The notes under the pieces: model-generated
What the model saw: only the letters and a program-made list of their open reading frames with translations
What the model was told of the DNA's origin: nothing
The model's database searches: none
Assembly: GCA_008638375.1 (NCBI GenBank)
Contig: CM018035.1
Span: 27,156,307-27,220,306, forward strand
Reading direction: 5' to 3'
Length of the DNA stretch: 64,000 nt
Origin: Nyssa sinensis
Lineage: Eukaryota; Streptophyta; Magnoliopsida; Cornales; Nyssaceae
In this document: piece after piece, positions 43,603 through 54,838 of the stretch
Position numbering within the stretch: the first letter of the stretch is position 1
How the letters are laid out: every line of letters begins with the position of its first letter
Translations under genes and position numbers: made by a program

Positions 43603-45060
43603 CCATAGAAGGGGAATATACTTAAAATGTTAAAACCCACCTTTTGTGAGAATTTGAGTAAAATCAGAGATAGTGTGAAAAACGGGCCCAAAAGGCTAGC
43701 CTGGGTGGGCCTAGTCGCGTTAGCCTTCAGGCCAAATTTGTTTTTTCGAGAAAATATAGCTTAAAATAATTTTAAGAACTTTAGTTAAATCAGAATATCG
43801 ATTTGAGGCATTTCGGGATAGGCTGTAGTGTAACGGGGTCCCGCGGCTCATTAGGGGCGAAATAGTCTTTTCACCCCTTGACCCCTTTAGTATAAATAGA
43901 CCACTTAACAGCTAAAAATATCACAACTTGACTGAAGAAAGTGTAGAATCTCGAGTTTGGGGAGAGGCCATGAAGAAAAGTTAGGTTTGTTTTTTTTCTT
44001 TTTTTTTTTTTTTTTTTTTAAACTTTCTACCTTCTAAAACACATCTCTAACCTTGGAATCTCTCAAGGCTTCTTTCTAGGAAGTTGTTCCCCACCACAAG
44101 AGCTACAATCCTACTAATTAGTTCGGCTTCAAAATGAGCACAACTTCCTAAGGTTGAGAAAAGTCCTTCTATGTATGATATTTTGTTAAATAAAGACTAG
44201 AGTTAAGTTTATTGGTGTTTTTATAAGTTAGTTGTATGACTTACATGCTTACTTGATGTTAGAAAACCACCTAACATATAGTTGCTTTGAAAATCTAGGG
44301 TTGGTACTTTGTGCACTTGTGTATTCTTTGATAATTTGGTAAAGTTGTGAACATGTAACATGAATATATGTATAATTGATTGTATTATAGCCTATGTTCA
44401 TGTAAACAAAGTCTTGTAGTTTAAAACTTATGATTTTCTTAATGTATGATGCATGATTTAAGGCATACCTCGTATGTTTGATAAAGTGCCTCATAGAAAT
44501 TGCATGGTAAATTAAGGCATATTGGCATATTGTGAATCTTTGGAAACATGGAGTGTGTTGAGCACTTTGGTGCTATGCATTATGAGGGTGTAGATCCTAT
44601 GGTGAAAAACCTAAAATGTGGCCAAAATGAATGGTACTTGCATGCCAACGGGAGAGGACCGTGAAGCGAGACATGTGTTGGGCATAGAGTTGCATGTGTG
44701 TGTTATGCATATTGCCATTACATTGCATTAGTGAATTAGAGGGTTTATAGCTCACAAATGTTCACTTTGCACATGCCACAACTTATCTTTATTCTTTGTT
44801 TAACATTGTGTCATACAAGCTGTCACGCTTACCCTACATGGGATTACATTTTTCAGATGAGACTCTCGGCACATGAGACTTGATGAAGTCTTGGAGCATG
44901 GAGGGGAAAATAGACTTTGAAGTGTATTTGGCCTACAAACTATATTTTGTATGTAGGGGCATAAGCCCCATAAAGTTTATACTTTGTGTAAGTTATAAAC
45001 TTGATTTTATGTTGGATTGTATGTAATTTGTATATTAAACATGAATGAGGAGCATGGAGC
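43603..45060 (-). repeat. Long-LTR fragment A (same family as 46095-47566 and 60300-61320)
   Basis: The sequence from CCATAGAAGGGGAATATAC onward is collinear with 46095-47566. Shared landmarks include TAGTGTAACGGGG, AGTATAAATA, GTTCGGCT-CAAA, ATTATGAGGGTGTAGATCCT and GACCGTGAAGCGAGACATG. The unit GGTACTTGCATGCCAACGGG occurs once here and twice in the other copies. It has no coding capacity. Orientation is inferred from the related minus-strand LTR at 57533-61485. The right end is approximate. Confidence 0.6.
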
Positions 45061-46094
45061 TCCAAGTAGTTACTTTGTTTTTGAAATATGATTGGGGATA
45101 TTGAAAATATAGAATTGTGAAAAATAAATGTTCTATTAGGTGTTGTTAGTGTTGAGGAGGATAAGGGGGAGGAATGGGATGAGGAAAAATGTCAATAAAC
45201 AAAGGAGACTGGTAAAAATTTTAAAGAATAACAACTAGGTTGAGTGGAGTAAGAAAGCATGCCTAGATTTTCTAAGTAAGGAATCAAATGAATTAAAAGG
45301 AAAAATAAAGGTAAAGAAACGAAAATAAGGGCATGGGAGGAGACTTTGGGCAAATTAGTCAAAAATTACTTAAGGTCAAAAATAGGAAAAAAGGGTAAAA
45401 TTATCATTTTACATGTTATAGGGTCCCACACCAAGTTTGGTGATGAAATAAATTGAAATGGGTACAAAAAATGTCAAAATCAAGATTTTAGGCCAATGTT
45501 GGAAATTCTGGTACTGTAGCAAAATGACTACTGGAATTACTGTAGCATGAGGGGTAAGAGGCCAGCAAACTAGCCAGCAGGCAAGCCCAGCAGCGCGCGC
45601 TGGCCTCCCAGGTCCTACTACCGCACGCCTGCACACCGCATGCTGCCTGCCTGTGCTTGCGCGTGCTTGGCCGCCCTTCTTCGCGCACCCACGTGCCCCT
45701 GCGCCTGCTCGTACGCATCTACAGCCTACCCAGTTGCCTTGCCACTTGTTGCCATGTCTTGCCCTACCCTTGAGAGCCCTATTTTGGCCTCATGCAAGGC
45801 CATGTTGGCAGTTGTCCTTGACTCCATTTTGAGGTCTACATGGGCATGCCATGACATGCCTTCTAAGACCATTTTAAGGCCATTCACTCCCATGTTAGAC
45901 ACCACCTTTTGGATGCCCCTTTTAGGCCACTTTTGGCCATTATACCAAACCATGTTGGGAACTATAGAGACCTGACAAATGAGGGTAAATTTTTTATTTT
46001 GTTGGTAGGACATTATTCATGCATCGTTTGCCGATAGGGCGCTATACGTGCACATTTAGATATAAGTCATATTTAGGGGTATGTTTTGATTATT
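45061..46094. other. Spacer between LTR fragments, with a GC-rich patch
   Basis: The region is mostly AT-rich, but about 45570-45740 is markedly GC-rich and CpG/GCGC-containing (GCAGCGCGCGCTGGCC and similar). The frames reading through it (45409-45718 minus, 45640-45975 plus) encode Ala/Cys/Arg-rich products without known motifs. It is probably LTR body. 45960-46060 resembles 57480-57550. Confidence 0.4.
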
Positions 46095-47566
46095 CCATAG
46101 AAGAGAAATATGCTTATAATGTTAAAATATACCTCCTATGTGAATTTGAGCTTAATCATAAATAGTTTGAAAAATTGGACCAAAAGGGCATCCCAGGGTG
46201 GCCTGGGTGGAACCTGCCAAACCCGGCCGTAGGCGAAAATAAATTTTTAAAAATTTTTATTTAAAATAATTTTAAGAACTTAGGTTAAAACAAAATGTCG
46301 AATTGAGGCGTTTCGGGACGGGTTGTAGTGTAACGGGGCCTCAGATTCATTAAGGGCAAAAAATGTCATTTTGCCCCTTTAGTATAAATACAGCCTTTAG
46401 AGTTAAAATTTCATGATTTTGGTCTGAGATATAGAGCAGAACTCGTGCATGGGAGAAAAGTGAAGAAAAACCCTAGGTTCTCCAAGCTTCAAGCCACCAA
46501 AACACACTCCTAGGCCAAGATTCTTGCAATACTTTCTTCTAGGAAGTTGTTCCTCTCATCAAGGGCTATATTCTCACCTAACAGTTCGGCTGCAAAGTGA
46601 ACACAACTCCCTCGGGTTGAGAAAAACCATTTTAGATATGATATCTTACTAAGTTAGGAATAGGTTTAAGTTTCTTTGCCTTTTTATGTGTTGGTTGAGT
46701 GATTTAGGTGTTTATTTGATGTTAAAAAATCACTTAGGTGGTAGTTGCTTTGAAAACTTAGACTTGGTAGTTTAGGTACTTTTGTGTTCTTTGAGTTTCT
46801 TGATAATTTGTTACTATGATGAAGGTATACCTTGCATATGTGTTTGGATTATTACATTCTATCTTATGTTTATGAAAAGAAACTCTTGTGGTTTGAGAGT
46901 TCTGATTTATCCCATGTATTGGTAGTTTGTGTATTTGTATTTTCGTTGAGAAATTGCTAAAGTAATGAACATGAAACTTGATCATATGTTTAATTCATTG
47001 AATTGTGGCTTAGATTCATGTAGACAAAGTGTTATAAATTTGAAGTTATGCTTTACTTTATGAATGAGACATAATTTAAGCTATATACCATGTGTTTGAT
47101 GAAATGTCCCATAGAATTTGCATTGAGAAAAATCAAGGCATGTTGGCATGGTGTGAATCCTTGGAAACATGGCGTGAGTTGAGCACTTTGGTGCTATACA
47201 TTATGAGGGTGTAGATCCTGTAGTGAAAAACTCAAAATTGGCCATTGGTACTTGCACGCCAACGTGGTCCGGACCGTGAAGCGAGACATACATTGGTACT
47301 TGCATGCCAACGGGAAAGAACTGTGAAGCGAGACATGGGTGACATAAAATTGCGTGTGTGTCATGCATATTGATATTGTATAGCATTGGGGATTGGAAGG
47401 TTATGGTTTTAAAATGTACACTAGCACATGTCACACCTTAAATTTGTTCCTAGCATTAGCATTGTGTCATACCAGTGGTTGTGTTGGCCCCTCGTGGGAT
47501 ATCATATTATAGATGAGGCTCCCAGTACTTGAAGACTTGATGAAGTCTTGAAGGATGGAGGGGAAG
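46095..47566 (-). repeat. Long-LTR fragment B
   Basis: Collinear with fragment A from CCATAGAAGAGAAATATGC, including AGTATAAATA (46379-46388) and TTATGAGGGTGTAGATCCTG (47201-47220). A ~50-bp internal duplication ends ACCGTGAAGCGAGACAT / CTGTGAAGCGAGACAT (47229-47335). It breaks at a (TA)n tract at 47567. From its relation to the LTR start at 48029 it is read as part of a minus-strand LTR. Confidence 0.6.
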
Positions 47567-48029
47567 TGGTATATATATATATATACAAATACTCTAGTGC
47601 ATTTGTGGTGTAGGTACACCACACTTGTCTTATTTCATCTTCATCACACTAATTCATCATGTCATCATCTTATTATGATGTCTTCCAATATCATCATGTT
47701 CCAAAGCATCATACTTATACACAAGTTAATTAGGGACCATAGTCTTTAATTAAGTGCACTTGTACACTAATTCACCTAAATTTTCTCATATATTAATCCA
47801 CAATTAACACTAATTAGGGTTGATCATCAAGCAATAATCTTTGTCATTCAATCACATTTTAAAAAATGAGCATTACCAATTAAATGGCTTTTGCACACAC
47901 ATGTGCCTTTGTCTCCAAAATCATAATTTATTTGCCTTAATAAAAATTTCCATCATTCATTAAGGTTAGTCTCTAATAATATTCTTAATTATTCATAATT
48001 ATTCTAATATCATTGGGTTGGAGTGTTAC
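47567..48029 (-). repeat. Start of a minus-strand gypsy-type LTR
   Basis: On the minus strand the LTR begins TGTAACACTCCAACCCAATG at 48029, directly after the purine tract AAGAAGGGAAGAA. It continues down to a (TA)n tract at 47567, where fragment B starts. It is rich in ATCATCAT-type words. No coding capacity is seen. Confidence 0.6.
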
Positions 48030-48222
48030 ATTCTTCCCTTCTTAAAAGTAGTTTTGTCCTAAGAACTCATCTCATCTTGTGGGGTAAAACATTTGTGTCC
48101 GCTCTCATTATATAGACCCCTGCTCTAACTTCGAATCTATGTATACTATTGTCTCCCATGGATCTATAAACTTTGCTTTTCTTAAATCTCCAAGAATCAT
48201 CAACCTTAGCTTTGATACCAAC
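48030..48222 (-). mobile_element. Remnant internal domain with PBS and PPT only ~190 bp apart
   Basis: On the minus strand, an LTR end GGGATGTTACA at 48223 is followed by GTTGGTATCAAAGC (complement of 48209-48222), a Met-tRNA-type primer-binding site. After about 165 bases the polypurine tract AAGAAGGGAAGAA (complement of 48030-48042) is followed by the next LTR start. No gag or pol is present. Either a large deletion removed the interior or this is a non-autonomous element with long LTRs and a minimal interior. Confidence 0.7.
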
Positions 48223-48450
48223 TGTAACATCCCTGAACCCTACCTTGCATGGAATCTAGGAAGTACAAACCACAAATTATCATTGAATTCATCTAATTCC
48301 CAGCTCATGTTATTATATCGCAACCAAACTTGTACAAATATTTAATACCAATGCAATATCTATATATCTTCATAGTCCGAACACAATGATTTCCAACCTT
48401 TATTTTGAGCATTTTTTTCGTGTGTGTGTTAGATTTCCCTGGATTCCATC
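48223..48450 (-). repeat. End portion of the matching upstream LTR (minus strand)
   Basis: It begins on the plus strand with TGTAACATCCCTGAACCC, the complement of an LTR 3' end, and continues AT-rich until it grades into the copia-like ORF region. The outer boundary is not seen. Confidence 0.45.
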
Positions 48451-49556
48451 ATCCTTATAGACCACAGTGGTCTAAGACGCAATAGTGCATGTTAGAATGG
48501 ACCCTCAAACTATTCATTTAGATTCAACTTTGTTGAGTAATATGATTTATTTATCGAGAGTGTGAAACATCTCCACATTCAAATGGAGCGCGACTTTGAC
48601 TTCACGGACTTCCTAACAGGCCAAGAGTTCATCACTTGGTTTCAATAGTGTAAGTGGGCACAATACCTGACTATGATTGGCACGACATGGGAGGACTCTA
48701 TCAAAACCTTTGTCATGACCCAAAACTCACCCTACGGGGATTTAGGATTCGTGATCGGCCACCAAGGTCTCTCAATGATCATAACACCATTCTAATTACC
48801 ATTTAGTCAATTGTAGTGGAATGAATCTTTCTCTTTTCACATTCACAAAGTAAGCTACACAACTTGATCAATCAATTAAATATCATCACTAAAGGATATA
48901 GCTTCCATGTTAAGGAGTAGTATTGAGTAACATAACATTATACAATCTTAATTCAAAAAATACAAAAACTGTCTAGTCTATCTTCAATCAAGGACTCATC
49001 AAAAGAACTCGTTTCATCACTTATGCACTTATCCTGCGTCAGTTGAAAGCAAGTTTGTCTAGTCCTCACCTAAAAACATGGTAAACATTTGTAATGAGCT
49101 TGACAACTCTGTGAGTATTCCATAACATGCCAAGGGTTTTAAAACTACTATGTAGTTTTATTTTGAAATGTCTATACTCATATAGAATTAGAATACGTCA
49201 TACCAAAGTACAACAGATCAGAGGATAGTATCAGAGTCATTTTCATTAGATCTTAGTTCAATCACAGTCGTAAATCAATAATCGATAACATAGCTCAATC
49301 ATAATAATGATTGAATAACATAGTTCTATAACATATAGTCGATATTGTAATTCAATCATAGTTATGGTTCAAAGTCGTGGTTTAGTAACAATAATCATAG
49401 TTCAAATCAATATCATGGATCAATTATAGTTCGATAACAATTTCATAGTTTGATAATCAAAATCATAGTTCAATAGTTCTTAGTTTGATGATTCAAAGTT
49501 CAATCACAGTTCATATTCGATATTCACAAAAGTTCAAACCATTAAAATTCCACTTC

Positions 49557-49858
49557 TATGGTCAGCAAATTAGAACCTCGTTGACTGAGATTGATATTTG
49601 ATAAGACTAGTTCGATAATGTCGTTCTGTGCTGCTCACCACCAATATACGCCGCGGTTAGGGTTTGATAAAGTCACAATCTATTCAATAATGACCAATCG
49701 TAGAAGATTTTATGGCCAGCAAATTAGAACCTTGTTGATTGAGATCGATATTCGATAACTAGTTCGATAATGCCATCTGTTCGGCTCACCACCAATATAC
49801 CCCATGGACAGGGTTCGATAAAGTCACAATCTATTCAATAATGACCAATCATAGAAGG
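49557..49858 (+). repeat. 154-bp tandem duplication inside solo LTR 3
   Basis: TATGGTCAGCAAATTAGAACC at 49557 recurs as TATGGCCAGCAAATTAGAACC at 49711. The copies share GTTCGATAATG, CTCACCACCAATATAC and TTCGATAAAGTCACAATC, and end GACCAATC-TAGAAG. They differ at scattered sites. Just upstream (49240-49550) there is a looser repetition of CATAGTTCAAT-like words. Confidence 0.85.
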
Positions 49859-50888
49859 GTGTTTCATTCAAAATATCAAAATCATATCCAAAATCAATAA
49901 CATCAATATCAATCTCAGTTATTCAAATAAGAGTTCCATATTTAGCCTTTAGTCAAAAAGTTCAGAGATCGGTAAGAAAATTGTATAGTGTCATGAGTAT
50001 CTTATAAAACATTTTGTTGAATCAAAGGAAAAACAATATAGATATCAATGAATCGTTTAAAATATGTACTAGGCACAATGTATCTATTAACAAAAGCTAT
50101 AAGGAAATGGCAATATACATCGATAAGTCATTCAAAATGATATAAAATGAAGGGTTCAAGTTATAAAAGAGTTTGATATTTACATCTATAATAAAACTCT
50201 TCTTATACATGGCATGAAATACTCACTTGATGTCCCAAAAGCTTAATCCAAAAATCCTTCCTTTAAACGAGGGTCCCTATAATCGCAATTCAAGGTCTTG
50301 TTACTTTCTTGTTTAAAACATCACACAATTCAACTATTAACTTAAAGCTCGTTCTATTCCAATTACCCTCTTCCCGTAATTTCATTAAGTCTTAAGGATG
50401 TATCGATCATTTTTTAGTTTGTTACCGAGTCATATTTTTCTCAAAAGGATGTCATCGTTAGGTCCAGCGTGTCAAAGATAATTGGTTTAGGATTTTTTAG
50501 ATCTAAATTTGAGTACCTATAGTTTATTTTAAGCCTAAGGGTGTTTTCATAATTTTACGCTTTTACGTGTCATATTTTTTGGTACTTTGCTTGCTAAAAT
50601 AGACTCTGTCGTTGAGTCCGGATTGTCCAAAATAGTCAAGATAGACTATCTTTTATATAATTGGCCCCAGGTATCATCAGGGGTAAAATGGTAATTTTAT
50701 ATTTTACCTGTCTTAATTTTTTGAGACTTAATCTCATAAATCAGACTCCGTCGTTGAGTTTGGAATGCCAGAAAATATTGGGTTACACTATCAGTTTTAT
50801 TTTATTTGGATACCGAAAATAATTTATTAATTTAATTAATTAATTTTATAATATATATTTATTCAGGTATTATCTTAACCAAGTGCCT

Positions 50889-50956
50889 TAGCGGCACAGT
50901 GGCTCACACATGTGAGTTAAGTTCCACACACACGCAAACATCCCTGGTTCGAAACC
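50889..50956 (+). promoter_or_regulatory. tRNA-like box A/box B stretch inside solo LTR 3
   Basis: TAGCGGCACAGTGG (50889-50902, box A-like with an insertion) and a perfect box B GGTTCGAAACC (50946-50956) lie at the equivalent place to the modules in solo LTRs 1 and 2, just before the ACGACRC block. The match is weaker than in the other two. Confidence 0.4.
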
Positions 50957-53640
50957 TATTGGCCGCAGCTTTTCTTATTATTATTTTTTTTTCTAATTTT
51001 CAAAAAACCAAATAGCGGATAGGGATTTTGAACAAGGATAGGTTATCCCTGTTCAAAACAAGGGTATTAAATCAATTCCTTATCCTCGTAGCCAAACGGT
51101 CCAATTTAGTTTTAAATTTAAAACCTAAACTCCCAAAACGACACAGTTTCATTAAAACCCAAACCACTTTATATTCAGGTCGGGGCCTGACTCGAATCCT
51201 ACCCGATGACCCGACCCTTACTATTTTTCTTCTTCGGCGAGGGTTCCGGTGTCTTCCCCGACGCTGGCGACTGTCTCCGGTGGAATTTTGACATGATTTC
51301 AATTGGGTTCGAATCTTAATTCCATGAGGATTCCATTTCTAGTTTTAGTTTTTCACATAGCTTCTTCCTTAAGCTCGAAATTAGGGTGTCACAGTCGGGC
51401 TCCGACGAGGGCTCGACTTTTCGACGACTACGTTTTTTCCTATTTCATGATGTTTTAAATAGTAATTTTTCTTTGTTTCTCTTCCTACATGTTTCTGGGA
51501 GTTAAGGGAACACTTTCCCATTGCTTAAGCCCCATGAATTGATCAAAATTTTGATCATCTATCCATCCTAACCGTACCTGTAACATGACCTTTCTCCTTG
51601 GTCTCTTGGCCATTTTAATCGATCTAAATTGCAGTATGATCCATTTTTAATATACTCTTTCGAGCCATGTAGGTGGTTTCAAGCTTAGGTCAAGTTTGTA
51701 CAAAAACATTATTTGTCACTATTTTGGGTTTACTAGTTATAGGCTTTCTTCCTAGTTTAACAAGACTATTTTCATCCAAATTTTCTTCATTTTTCAATAT
51801 CATATGCATGCATGCATTTAAAATCCATTAAACACTAGGTCTTGTATGGTTTTCTAGAGAGAGAAAACTTGAAGGGTTAGGGTTTTTACCTTTAATGGCA
51901 GCTTCTCTCCCCTTATTGCTTGTTGTAGATCTTCTCAAGCTTCTTAGGGCTTGAGTAGCACTGCATGCACAATCTCTTTTCCCTTATCTTCTTCTTCGTC
52001 TTTTTCTTCTTTTTCTTCTTTACCTTACTCTCTCTCTAAACTCACATGCACACACTCACTTTCTGTCATATGCATATCAGACCCATACATATGTACATAT
52101 ACACATATTTTACATCATGCTGAGGTGTTGCATGTGTTGTGAATGGTTGTGTTAGGTGGTGGGATGGGCTTTTATATGACATATATGTATATCATGTGAG
52201 ATATATGGCACAAATGTGGTTGCAGCCCAAGTGGCTTATTTTTTGGATATAAGTTTTTTCCACATTTTTGGTTTTGGGATCAAATCCCTTGGCCAACACT
52301 TTTGGCCCTTTTTCAAATCTTTTTTCCCTTATGCCTCGTTTGGCATTATCTCATTTCCCCTATTTTTGCTTTATTTCCATTTTTTTATTCTCGTCTAATT
52401 GTATTTTCATTTTTATTATATTTTTTGTAGTCTTTATTATCTCGGTTTTAATTTTCCGTAACTTTTCATTTTGCTTCGTAAAGTTTCTAATAGTAAATTA
52501 GTGACTTAATTCCCGGTAATCAGGTCGGGGTGTTATAACCTTCTATAGTGGTATTTTCAATTATGATGTATGTACCCATACTCAGACTTTCTATATTGGC
52601 AAACTTTGGATAGAGATATCCCTAGTCTTGGTAGCTCAGTCTTTAGGAACTCGTAGACATCAAGAGGACTCACATAAGATATTTCTTTTCTTATCTTGTC
52701 TAAGCATTTAGGTGAAGTTATTGAGTTTTTTACAAACTAGACTGACTTTTCTCTTGCCCATCTTACTACTTCTAGTCTATTCTGAGCAGTATAGATATTT
52801 ATTGAGATTTATCTTTGCGTCTATCTTTCCTAGGATTTACATAACTCATCCCATGGCTAAGATGGTGAGACTTGTATCTACCATAGCTAGTGGTATTTTG
52901 ATAGACCTACCCACCTTGATCTATTATCTCATGTTTGACATTTCCACATACCTTATAAAGTTAGTCTAGGATTTCCTATTCTTCTTAGTACGATTTTGAG
53001 AGACCACTATGGTGATCTTAAGGGGAATGAGCTTACTTGAATCTTTAAGATTACTAGGAATGTGATATCAAGTCATCGTGGTTAGATCTTTGGTAGAAAT
53101 GTCCGACAACCTTCACTTGTTGATGATACATCAGCTACTGGTACTACTGGCACTTCTACATCCTCATCACCTAAATAGACACAGACTTGGACTTTACAAT
53201 CTTGGTTTATTCAGGTCATGGAATAGATCACATCACTTTGATCATTCACTCAGTAGAGCATTGCATGTCACAATCATCGGATGGATGATCTTCAAGCTCA
53301 GGTAGATGCCTTTAAACGAGCACAACAAAATGATGTGATTGGCAAATTCATAGATCCCGATGATGATCTATGTGTGACTAATGCTTCTTCAAATGATGAT
53401 GGATTTCAATAAGTTTTTTATGGATTAGATACTATTTTATCTTTCATTTCATCTGATGTATCTAATATGCTTTGCCTTGTTTTGGATATCTTTTGGCACA
53501 GTCATATATAACATCTTATTGCCTTAATATTTATGTCTTTATATTGATGGTCTGTATAGTTTAATTTAACAACTGATATGCTTTCTTATGCTTTTCTATT
53601 GACTGTCTTAGATGATCCATCTTGATGCCTCTTTATTCTA

Positions 53641-53932
53641 TGTTTTATTGCCACTTTATGACAAAAAGGGGGAGAGATGAAATTTTAAATTTTTTTTTAT
53701 TAAGGGGGAGTGATTTTTTTCTCGGTATTTGTTACTTATCATAACACAGATGCTACTCATGATATGTTTTCCTAGTTGTGTTATGCAGATAATAGGTATT
53801 TTCATCATTTACAATCATAAAGTCTTGGTGGATTATTCTCATTTTTTGATTTTTAGTTTTGACAAAATGTAATGGATCAATATAGTAAAATATATTTTTA
53901 TATTTTGTCATGGAATCTTCAAAGGGGGAGAT
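53641..53932 (+). promoter_or_regulatory. Three polypurine tracts before a copia LTR
   Basis: AAAAAGGGGGAGAGA (53663-53677), AAGGGGGAG (53702-53710) and AAAGGGGGAGA (53921-53931) lie in series; the last directly precedes the LTR at 53933. Repeated GGGGGAG tracts at the 3' end are a feature of SIRE/Maximus-type copia elements. Confidence 0.65.
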
Positions 53933-54818
53933 TGGTAAGAAATTTGAGTTAGTCATGATTATAAATTCTCCTCTTTTTATGAGTTGTTGGAAATTCATTC
54001 CAAAATTTTATATTTTGTGTGTAATTATTAGGATAGACTACGTCTTGTTGCAACTTTTACCATTAGTCAATTCATATCGAGGAAGACTTGTCAACATCTA
54101 GACTCGAATTACAACTTGTATATCTAAAGAAAAGATCTCAATGATCAATCCATTGCTTTAGATTACACTCTTCAAAGGTAAATCACACTTAGACACTTTT
54201 GCAATGCATGATAAAATTATATTAGTGTGTCTCGTAATTTATCTAGAGTTTAGATTTAATATTATTATGGTTATTTTAATCCTAAGTGAGTTAGTTTTGA
54301 CTACAGGCTAATACACTTTAGGTAAAAATATTTTTTGAAAACTTTTAAAAGTATTTTATTACCTAAATTTAATTTTACTTGAATCATGTAACACTTTTAT
54401 CAAAATTGGAATATAAATTTTGGTAACATTCTCATATGAATAGAAAATCTATTCTTGTCCAAACAAAGAAGCAATTCCCATCCGAACACGTGAAGGATTT
54501 CGGCGACTTTTGATTGGCTATTCTTTATTCCAAATTATATTAGGGTTTAGTTGCCTTTAAATACCTATATGCAAAATTAGTAAAAATACAAGAGAGAAGA
54601 AGAGAAAGAGAATTAGGTTTTCATACTTTCGAGATAATCTTTTTTTTTTATTGAGTATTTAGTTGCTCTTAATGAATCCTTGAGTCTAAACATATATATA
54701 GATTAGGATATCATATATTCCCTTTTCAAAATGGTTATTGTGAGTCTTTTGCGTCTAAGAATCGAGTATTAGGTTCACTTTTTATCACAACACGTAGAGT
54801 GTTAATCTGTAGAGATCA
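53933..54818 (+). repeat. Copia-type LTR (886 bp) followed by a PBS-like site
   Basis: It starts TGGTAAGAAATTTG right after the third polypurine tract and probably ends GTAGAGATCA at 54818. A TATA-like TTTAAATACC lies near 54556, followed by a purine-rich leader (GAGAGAAGAAGAGAAAGAG). After the end comes TTGGTGTTAGAAGTGG (54821-54836), similar to the start of a copia primer-binding region. An LTR with a polypurine tract on one side and a PBS on the other suggests a tandem or recombined element. The 3' boundary is inferred. Confidence 0.5.
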
Positions 54819-54838
54819 GATTGGTGTTAGAAGTGGTG

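Larger units (their letters stand above)
48711..52537 (+). mobile_element. Solo LTR 3 (3827 bp), TSD ACCTT
   Basis: It begins TGTCATGACCCAAAACTCACC and ends CAGGTCGGGGTGTTATA, with the final ACA mutated to ATA. It is flanked by ACCTT at 48706-48710 and 52538-52542. It shares the opening words, the GACTCYGTCGTTGAGTCCGG modules (near 50600 and 50745), a tRNA-like stretch (50889-50956), the AAAACGACACAGTTTC block (near 51135) and the closing GGTCGGGGTGTTA with solo LTRs 1 and 2, but is clearly more diverged. It has an internal 154-bp duplication at 49557-49858. No internal domain is present. Confidence 0.9.
48451..53640 (+). pseudogene. Copia (SIRE-type) 3' ORF relic, 'putative plant transposon protein'-like, split by solo LTR 3
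   Basis: A frame from ATG 48583 reads MERDFDFTDFLTGQEFITWF, has a TAG at 48646, then CKWAQYLTMIGTTWEDSIKT. After solo LTR 3 and one target copy are skipped it continues in frame as FYSGIFNYDVCTHTQTFYIG. The ERxFD...FYSN...V-G layout resembles the 'putative plant transposon protein' domain found in plant retroelements. A later block contains THPMAKMVRLVSTIASGILI (near 52845-52905). Function is unknown to me; an envelope-like or accessory role is only an inference from its place 3' of pol and before the polypurine tracts. Frameshifts occur after 52680. Confidence 0.5.

Noticed and set aside
45640..45975. Cys/Ala-rich plus-strand frame in the GC-rich patch
   Set aside because: Irregular cysteine spacing, no signal or known domain, and it lies in LTR-like sequence. 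Kept only as a compositional finding.
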